From: Candidatus Methylacidiphilales bacterium
Lineage (GTDB): Bacteria > Pseudomonadota > Gammaproteobacteria > JASGCS01
Length of the DNA stretch: 43,056 nt
Assembly (NCBI GenBank): GCA_030054035.1
Contig: JASGCS010000008.1
Span: 34,801-77,856 of the forward strand
Reading direction: 5' to 3'
Below, in pieces: positions 37,165 to 43,056 of this stretch (within the stretch, counting starts at the first letter, position 1; every line of letters begins with the position of its first letter). Both the position numbers and the translations under genes were made by a program. Under the pieces are notes generated by a model. It made no database searches, had not been told where the DNA came from, and worked only from the letters and a program-made list of their open reading frames with translations.

Positions 37165-37267
37165 ACAATTGTATTTATTAATTATAATTGAATTTCTAAG
37201 TAGATATTTAATTAATCAATACCGCAATGGGCATACCTTTGCTTAATTTTTCCTAATTAATTAAATG

Positions 37268-37273
37268 TATAAT
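37268..37273 (+). promoter_or_regulatory. Likely -10 box of the SulP transporter gene
   Basis: TATAAT lies 39 bp before the TTG start at 37313 in the 148-bp divergent spacer with the helicase gene. No -35 at 16-18 bp is convincing (TTGCTT at 37239-37244 is too far). The spacer is otherwise very AT-rich with TAATTAATTAA runs. Confidence 0.35.
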
Positions 37274-37312
37274 ATATATCTTATATAAGACTTAGACTCT
37301 AATTTAACCCAC

Positions 37313-38494
37313 TTGTTTCCTAACTACAGTTTTTCTAAAGCCAACATTCATGCAGGCATAGCAGTTGGATTAGTTAATGTGCCACTTTCCATTGCTATTG
37401 CTGTAGCCTCTGGCGCTACTCCAGAGGTAGGCATCATAACTTCTTTTTGGGCTGGATTACTATTTACAATTTTTGGTAGCTGTCCAGCAAATGTGGTGGG
37501 TACCGCAGCTGCGATATCTGGAGTATTGGGAGTGGTAGTCGCTAAGCTCGGTCCAGAATGTCTACCAACCATAACTTTAACATCCAGCGCGCTAATTGCT
37601 ATTTTTTATTTTATAGGAATACACCGCTACTGCAGAATGGTTTCTTACGAAATAATTCTTGGAGTTACTATTGGTATCGCAGGATTAATTGCACTTGGTC
37701 AATCTTGTTATATTTTTGGATTTACTAGCATTCCAGAAATGAAAAACGCTCCACTTACTAATTTTTATTCTCAGTCTGCATTAATAAATATATTTATTTT
37801 TGTTATTGCATTAACATTACTATTTATACTTAAACTTAAAACAAAATTTCCAGGCGCAATACTTATTTTTGCTCTCGGTGTAGTGCTTGGATACTTTCAG
37901 TTTTTTCCTGATAAATTATATACCCTCAAAGATTCCTTTGGAACACTTACCTTTAAGCTTTTTATTCTTCCGAAGCCAACCATGTTAACATTTGAAATTA
38001 TAGAGGTATCTATGGTTATAGCTTTTATATGTATTATTGATACAGTGTTATCCGCTAAGTTAGTTGAACAACAGTGTGCGATAGGTTTTGATGATAAAAA
38101 AGAATTAAAAGGGCTAACAGTTGCAAATATTTTTTGTGCGCTGACTGGTGGGATACCAGCTACCGCATCATTTTCAAGGTCTAGTTTTATGGGTCAATCT
38201 GGTGCAACTGATAAAAGTGCAGGTATTTTAAATGTGGGCACTATGGTGATTATATCGGCTGTGTTTTTTTACTTATTTAGCTATGTTCCGATGGTAATTA
38301 TAGCTGCAATATTATTTTATATTGCCCTTACCTTAATAGATTATTCCGCACTAATAAAACTGTTTAAAACAAAAAATCATTATTTTTGGATATTGATTTC
38401 ATTAGGAGTAATTACCTATTTGGCCAATCCTTTGGTAGCAATTATTATTGGCGTTAGTTATGGCTGGTTAAAAAATAAATTTGTTGGGTCCTAA
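37313..38494 (+). CDS. SulP-family anion transporter lacking a STAS domain
   Basis: The 393-residue protein has about 10-12 membrane segments and SulP hallmarks: the early HAGIAVGLVNVPLSIAIAVASG with TPEVGI, and the late GLTVANIFCALTGGIPATASFSRSS. It ends right after the last membrane helix (GWLKNKFVGS). The cytoplasmic STAS domain of ordinary ~550-residue SulP proteins is therefore absent, as in some short family members. The transported ion (sulfate, bicarbonate or other) cannot be told. The frame has no ATG before the first conserved helix, so TTG 37313 is the likely start; no ribosome-binding site is seen. Confidence 0.82.
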   Translation: MFPNYSFSKANIHAGIAVGLVNVPLSIAIAVASGATPEVGIITSFWAGLLFTIFGSCPANVVGTAAAISGVLGVVVAKLGPECLPTITLTSSALIAIFYFIGIHRYCRMVSYEIILGVTIGIAGLIALGQSCYIFGFTSIPEMKNAPLTNFYSQSALINIFIFVIALTLLFILKLKTKFPGAILIFALGVVLGYFQFFPDKLYTLKDSFGTLTFKLFILPKPTMLTFEIIEVSMVIAFICIIDTVLSAKLVEQQCAIGFDDKKELKGLTVANIFCALTGGIPATASFSRSSFMGQSGATDKSAGILNVGTMVIISAVFFYLFSYVPMVIIAAILFYIALTLIDYSALIKLFKTKNHYFWILISLGVITYLANPLVAIIIGVSYGWLKNKFVGS

Positions 38495-38502
38495 TATTGC
38501 GT

Positions 38503-38530
38503 ACCACTAGCGCACTTACAGTGCTCTGGT
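38503..38530. terminator. Imperfect hairpin between convergent SulP and reductase genes
   Basis: ACCA (38503-38506) and GCACT (38512-38516) pair with AGTGC (38520-38524) and TGGT (38527-38530) around a 3-nt loop. It sits in the 59-bp convergent spacer. A few Ts follow only weakly, so a bidirectional terminator is possible but unproven. Confidence 0.35.
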
Positions 38531-38553
38531 AATGCAATGAATTAAACTTGCTA

Positions 38554-39675
38554 TTATGATAAAAACGGATAATCGGTGTACCCTTTCTCACCGCCACCAT
38601 ATAAATTTTTTACATCAAGACTATTAAATGAAGCGTTTAATTCAAATCGTTTGCGTAGATCTGGATTAGCTATGCAGAGTTTTCCAAATGATACTAAATC
38701 GGCATCATTAATGATAACAACTTCAGCTGTCGCTTTGTCATATCCATTATTAACCATCCATGCACTAGTACCCCCACAAGCAAGGTAGTGTTTTTTTAAG
38801 TGGGCATAATCAATTTGTTCTGCATGAGCATACTGATTATCTCTAGCGCCACCAGTGTCCCCTTCAATGACATGAATATACAGTAACGGATAGTTGGCAA
38901 GTTCTTTTAATAGATAAAGATACATTTGCAGGGGGGTAGTGTCACTTATTCCACATGCTTTAGTTGTAGGTGACAATCGGATAGCAGTTTTATGAGCACC
39001 AACTTCGCTAACTATTGCGCGTATAACTTCTAAACAAAGTCGGGCTCTGTTTTCAATTGTTCCTCCATACTGATCATCTCTCTTGTTTGCTGTATCACTT
39101 AAAAACTGATGTAACAAATATCCATTTGCACAATGGATTTCTACTCCATCAAATCCGCTTTTTATAGCGTTGCGACTAGCCACTACATAGTCATCAAGTA
39201 AACGAGGGATTTCATCTAAGCGTAGTGCGCGAGGTTCAGATACTTTAACAAATTTTGCCACACCATTTTCCAGCAATACTGTACGAGTATCAGCAGCAAT
39301 AGCGGAGGGGGCGACTGGTTGAGCTCCTTGTATTTGCAAATCAACATGTGAAACGCGACCAACATGCCATAATTGAGAAACAAATTTACCGCCTAACTTA
39401 TGCACTTCATGAACTATTGGCTTCCAAGCTTCTAACTGTGCCTGGCTCCATATTCCTGGAACATCAGCATAACCCTGTGCCTCATTACTAATAGCTGTGC
39501 CTTCAGAAATAATCAGACCAACTCCAGTTGCAGGATTTGCTCGTTGTGCATAGTAGCGTTTCATTAAATCATTGGGCATCGCTCCAGGAGCTCGATTGCG
39601 AGTTAGTGGTGCCATCACCATTCTGCTTTCAAGATTTATATTGCCAATTGAAACTTTTTCTATCAGATGTTTCAT
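38554..39675 (-). CDS. nemA: Old yellow enzyme family alkene reductase (NemA-like)
   Basis: The 373-residue FMN-dependent, NAD(P)H-using enzyme reduces activated C=C bonds and related electrophiles such as N-ethylmaleimide. Family features include VMAPLTRNRA near residue 20, GVGLIISEGTAI, SQLWHVGRVSH and the His-Asn substrate pair in GVEIHCANGYLLHQFL. NKRDDQYGGTIENRARLCLEV and a late IANPDLRKRF are also present. Length matches NemA (about 365). The enzyme is cytoplasmic and single-gene here, between a convergent transporter and the adhesin. The exact substrate is not predictable, and the symbol is by similarity of the family. Confidence 0.88.
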   Translation of the reverse strand: MKHLIEKVSIGNINLESRMVMAPLTRNRAPGAMPNDLMKRYYAQRANPATGVGLIISEGTAISNEAQGYADVPGIWSQAQLEAWKPIVHEVHKLGGKFVSQLWHVGRVSHVDLQIQGAQPVAPSAIAADTRTVLLENGVAKFVKVSEPRALRLDEIPRLLDDYVVASRNAIKSGFDGVEIHCANGYLLHQFLSDTANKRDDQYGGTIENRARLCLEVIRAIVSEVGAHKTAIRLSPTTKACGISDTTPLQMYLYLLKELANYPLLYIHVIEGDTGGARDNQYAHAEQIDYAHLKKHYLACGGTSAWMVNNGYDKATAEVVIINDADLVSFGKLCIANPDLRKRFELNASFNSLDVKNLYGGGEKGYTDYPFLS

Positions 39676-39761
39676 GCGTATGACACATATTACACGACTT
39701 TCGATTACACATGTTTTAGTTTAGAAATTGATTAGCTTTTTACTTATTGCTTTGGATACTA

Positions 39762-42700
39762 TTACAGGCCAAGCGAGCAAATTAGCTTACTTGTTTCTGC
39801 AAGCAATCCTGATTTATCACAGCTAAATCCTAGTGAGCCAACTAGGTTGTAGAGAAGTTCAGAGATAAACCCTTCATATTTTGCTTTCTTTTGTTTGGTT
39901 TTAACTAAAGCAGTTGCAACAATAGGAGTGGTGTCTGTATTTGTTTTATAAATATTAACTACTCCAGTAGTGCCACTTGCTTTGATTAAATCTATTGCTG
40001 ATTGTGCCTTATCAGTAACTCCACCTAATCTAATTAAGTACGCTATGTTGCCGAGCGGGACATTAACAGAGAGAGAGGTAAAATCTGGTGTTTCATTTAC
40101 AGCACTTGATATAACTAGTTTATTAGTGATGCTTGCTATGTCACCACTAGTAGTCATAAGTGATAGCGCAGGTGATCTAATATGGTATGTATTAGTTGAA
40201 AGCGATGACGCGGTAATTATTCTTGCGGTAATTGTTACAGAATTAGCGGTAATTGAGAACGATGAGAAATCAATACTACCATTAGTTGCGCTGTTGTCTG
40301 TGGCTCTAAAAATAAGAGTAGCAGTTGGTCTGTTTATGTTGGAGGAGAGTGTTAGATTTCCAGAAGTTTGTTCAAGGGAGAGGATGCCTGACGAGAAAGT
40401 ATTTATGGTGGCATTGAGAAGACCTATGCTTGCTGATTTAAGGTAGATGTTTCCTGCAGCTGCGGTGGTGAGCAAGAGGTTAGATGATGACCATGCGCTT
40501 GGTCCTGAGATAGTGAGGCTGTTGGTGCTATCTGCTACGCTACCATTGGTTGCCTTGAGAGTGAGGATGCCTGATGAACCAACAGAAATCGTTCCAGTAG
40601 TGGTGGTGATGTTTCTGTAGGCATCAAGGGTAAGGAATGCTGCATTGATATTAAATGTACCAAGTGAGATGGAGCCATTGCCAGAAGTAGTGTCAGAAGC
40701 TTTAAGAATAACTGTAGCAGTTGGTCTGTTTAAGTTAGTGGAAAGAGATAAATTTCCAGAAGTTTGTTCTAGTGAGAGGGTGCCTGTTGAGAAGTTGTTG
40801 ATAGTAGCACCACCAAAAATACTGCTTGTTCTAATGTATATATTACCTGCAGCTGCAGTGGTGAGCAAGAGATTAGATGATGACCATGCGCTTGGTCCAG
40901 ATATGTTGAGGCTGTTGGTGTTATTTGCTATGCTGCCATTGGTTGCATTGAGAGTGAGGATGCCTGATGAAACGATAGTGATAGCTCCAGTGGTGGTAGT
41001 GATGTTTCTGTAGGCATCAAGGGTAAGCGATGCTGCATTGATATTAAATGTACCAAGTGAGATGGAGCCATTGCCAGAAGTAGTGTCAGAAGCTTTAAGA
41101 ATAAGAGTAGCAGTTGGTCTGTTTATGTTGGAGGAGAGTGTTAGATTTCCAGAAGTTTGTTCAAGGGAGAGGATGCCTGACGAGAAAGTATTTATGGTGG
41201 CATTGAGAAGACCTATGCTTGCTGATTTAAGGTAGATGTTTCCTGCAGCTGCGGTGGTGAGCAAGAGGTTAGATGATGACCATGCGCTTGGTCCTGAGAT
41301 AGTGAGGCTGTTGGTGCTATCTGCTACGCTACCATTGGTTGCCTTGAGAGTGAGGATGCCTGATGAACCAACAGAAATCGTTCCAGTAGTGGTGGTGATG
41401 TTTCTGTAGGCATCAAGGGTAAGGAATGCTGCATTGATATTAAATGTACCAAGTGAGATGGAGCCATTGCCAGAAGTAGTGTCAGAAGCTTTAAGAATAA
41501 CTGTAGCTGTTGGTCTGTTTAAGTTAGTGGAAAGAGATATATTTCCAGAAGTTTGTTGAAGGGAGAGGGTGCCTGTTGAGAATGTGTTTATGGTGGCATT
41601 GAGAAGACCTGAGCTTGCTGATTTAAGGTAGATGTTTCCTGCAGCAGCAGTGGTAAGCAAGAGGTTAGATGATGACCATGCGCTTGGTCCAGCGATGGTG
41701 AGGCTGTTGGTGTTATCTCCAATGCTACCATTGTTTGCCTTGAGAGTGAGGGTGCCTGATGAGCCAACAGAAATCGTTCCAGTAGTGGTGGTGATGTTTC
41801 TGTAGGCATCAAGGGTTACATTTGTAGCATACATGATATATGAGGAAATCATAATAGAGCCATTACCAGTTGTATTGTCAGTGGTTTTAAGAATAAGTGT
41901 AGCGGAAGGATACAACGGGTTTGATGTGAGAGATAGGTTTCCAGAAGTTTGTTCTAGGGAGAGGATTCCAGCCAAGAATGTGTTTATGGTGGCATTGAGA
42001 AGACCTGAGCTTGCTGATTTAAGGTAGATGTTTCCTGCAGCAGCAGTGGTGAGCAAGAGGTTAGTGGATGTCCATGCGCTTGGTCCAGAGATGGTGAGAC
42101 TGTTTGTGCTATCACCAATACTACCATTGGTTGCCCTGAGCGTAAGGGTGCTTGATGTGCCAATTGAAATAGAGCCGTTCATACCACTAATATTCCTAGT
42201 GGTTGTGAGGGTTACATTGCCTCCTGATATATTGCCTCGTATATTAATATCAGCATTCGCTGCTGTACTTACAATGGAGATATTATTAGTAGAAGCAGTC
42301 GCACCAGAAATTGCTCCAAGTGAGAGCGAAGAAGTTCGTGATCTGATGAAAACATTACCGCTAGATGCGGTTGCGGATAACTCGCCTGTTTGAGAGTCTT
42401 GGGCAACGAAGATGGGTTCAGCTGAAGTACCGATAGAACCATTAGTTGAGGTCAATGCAATAGTTCCTGAATATGAGGTAACTGTAGATAAAGGAGAGCT
42501 TATAGTGTAATCAGTACTAAATGCTGAAGGAGGTTGTGAGTCAAAAATTATTTGCGTAAGACCGCCATCAATTATAATTGAAGTAACAGTATATACCGTA
42601 GAATTAACTTCTAATAGATCACCTACACTAATAGGCCTAGAATTAGAAAAATAAGCTATGTAAAAGGAACCACCATTTGGTATTGCGCCATACTGTGATA

Positions 42701-43056
42701 CCCGATATATGGAGCTAGAAAAAAACCTAGTAATATCCCCTTCAGCTGAAAGAGTTACTGAATTAGCAGATATATTTCGATGGAAAACAAGAGCGGAACC
42801 TGATGTTATTGTGATAGTGCCTGTGCCTTGTGCTGTAATTGCTTGTGAGATATTTATATTGTCATTGGTGCCTGTGCATACAGAACCAGTACAGGTAGTA
42901 GTTAATGATAGATTAACATTATTGGCAAGGGTTAATCCTGAAGTAAAGGTGCCGCTCATGGAAATTCCATTAAGTGCGGAGAGAGTGATGGTTCCAGAAG
43001 TAATTGCCTCTAGGGTATTTTCGTAAATATTTGAAGTTCCTAATCCAGCTGTAGCA
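39762..43056 (-). CDS. Filamentous-haemagglutinin-like repetitive surface protein (5' end beyond window)
   Basis: The frame is open through the right edge, so at least 1097 residues are present and the N-terminal secretion (TPS) domain is not seen. The translation is Ser/Thr/Asn/Gly-rich with short beta-strand motifs typical of a long parallel beta-helix (NGSI, AAAGNIYLKS, TSGNLSL). Five units of 131-132 residues cover roughly the second to fourth fifth. A unique C-terminal region follows, ending in FSCDKSGLLAETSKLICSLGL (two cysteines 14 apart; no autotransporter barrel or LPXTG). A two-partner-secreted adhesin is the best reading, but no TpsB transporter gene is in the window. Confidence 0.75.
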   Translation of the reverse strand, partial: ATAGLGTSNIYENTLEAITSGTITLSALNGISMSGTFTSGLTLANNVNLSLTTTCTGSVCTGTNDNINISQAITAQGTGTITITSGSALVFHRNISANSVTLSAEGDITRFFSSSIYRVSQYGAIPNGGSFYIAYFSNSRPISVGDLLEVNSTVYTVTSIIIDGGLTQIIFDSQPPSAFSTDYTISSPLSTVTSYSGTIALTSTNGSIGTSAEPIFVAQDSQTGELSATASSGNVFIRSRTSSLSLGAISGATASTNNISIVSTAANADINIRGNISGGNVTLTTTRNISGMNGSISIGTSSTLTLRATNGSIGDSTNSLTISGPSAWTSTNLLLTTAAAGNIYLKSASSGLLNATINTFLAGILSLEQTSGNLSLTSNPLYPSATLILKTTDNTTGNGSIMISSYIMYATNVTLDAYRNITTTTGTISVGSSGTLTLKANNGSIGDNTNSLTIAGPSAWSSSNLLLTTAAAGNIYLKSASSGLLNATINTFSTGTLSLQQTSGNISLSTNLNRPTATVILKASDTTSGNGSISLGTFNINAAFLTLDAYRNITTTTGTISVGSSGILTLKATNGSVADSTNSLTISGPSAWSSSNLLLTTAAAGNIYLKSASIGLLNATINTFSSGILSLEQTSGNLTLSSNINRPTATLILKASDTTSGNGSISLGTFNINAASLTLDAYRNITTTTGAITIVSSGILTLNATNGSIANNTNSLNISGPSAWSSSNLLLTTAAAGNIYIRTSSIFGGATINNFSTGTLSLEQTSGNLSLSTNLNRPTATVILKASDTTSGNGSISLGTFNINAAFLTLDAYRNITTTTGTISVGSSGILTLKATNGSVADSTNSLTISGPSAWSSSNLLLTTAAAGNIYLKSASIGLLNATINTFSSGILSLEQTSGNLTLSSNINRPTATLIFRATDNSATNGSIDFSSFSITANSVTITARIITASSLSTNTYHIRSPALSLMTTSGDIASITNKLVISSAVNETPDFTSLSVNVPLGNIAYLIRLGGVTDKAQSAIDLIKASGTTGVVNIYKTNTDTTPIVATALVKTKQKKAKYEGFISELLYNLVGSLGFSCDKSGLLAETSKLICSLGL
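40224..42200 (-). repeat. Five tandem ~396-bp coding repeats with a 789-bp higher-order period
   Basis: Unit starts (YRNITTTT) fall at 41804, 41408, 41012 and 40619, giving periods of 396, 396 and 393 bp; a diverged first unit begins near 42200. Bases 40311-40718 are identical to 41100-41507 (408 bp) although intervening units differ, so units 2-3 and 4-5 form a repeated dimer. Confidence 0.85.

Noticed and set aside
40645-42393. Long plus-strand open frames opposite the adhesin gene
   Set aside because: They recur with the same period as the coding repeats and lack ribosome-binding sites; they are mirror frames of the repetitive minus-strand gene.

Overview
The window looks like an AT-rich (roughly one third G+C by eye) chromosomal segment of a Gram-negative bacterium, most likely a beta- or gammaproteobacterium. 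It has an outer-membrane porin with a C-terminal Phe, a TonB-dependent receptor, the lipoprotein signal peptidase gene lspA, GDP-fucose synthesis genes, and genes of the proteobacterial murJ-ribF-ileS-lspA-ispH neighbourhood. Genus cannot be told from the sequence. No tRNA, rRNA or CRISPR array was seen.

Left part, 1-9.4 kb (all minus strand): two tandem copies of an outer-membrane barrel-like gene (the left one cut by the window edge), a palindromic operator-like site, and a two-gene DNA-modification/defence module. The module is a PLD-nuclease/SNF2-helicase fusion followed, with a 20-nt overlap, by an Eco57I/PglX-class adenine methyltransferase. Downstream lies a decayed third frame broken by two TAA codons. 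Next, 9.4-14.9 kb (minus strand): a 1400-residue secreted beta-helix protein with five Ig-like C-terminal repeats, a GtrA-family membrane protein, a DUF1761 membrane protein and a small exported protein.

Core part, 14.9-28.0 kb: lspA-ispH (minus) diverge from trmL through a 31-bp spacer with overlapping -10 boxes. Then come a porin, gmd and fcl (GDP-mannose to GDP-L-fucose), murJ and ribF in tight order on the plus strand, a TonB-dependent receptor converging on ribF with no gap, and ileS. The ancestral murJ-ribF-ileS-lspA-ispH order has therefore been broken up. The last ~860 bp of ileS is much more AT-rich than the rest.

Accessory part, 28.0-37.2 kb: a ~640-bp direct repeat, each copy encoding a membrane-anchored coiled-coil protein, flanks an IS3-family transposase remnant and a tandem pair of paralogous exported proteins of unknown family. 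Right after the second repeat lies a 45-bp degenerate copy of the ileS 3' end, so the block looks like an insertion next to ileS. It is followed by an AAA/DUF4143 ATPase gene under a 34-bp near-perfect palindrome. A UvrD-type helicase gene and a PD-(D/E)XK nuclease gene (minus strand, ATGA overlap) come next; together they appear to be a helicase-nuclease split inside the nuclease domain.

Right part, 37.3-43.1 kb: a SulP-family transporter without a STAS domain, a NemA-like old-yellow-enzyme reductase, and the C-terminal part of a very repetitive filamentous-haemagglutinin-like surface protein that runs off the right edge.
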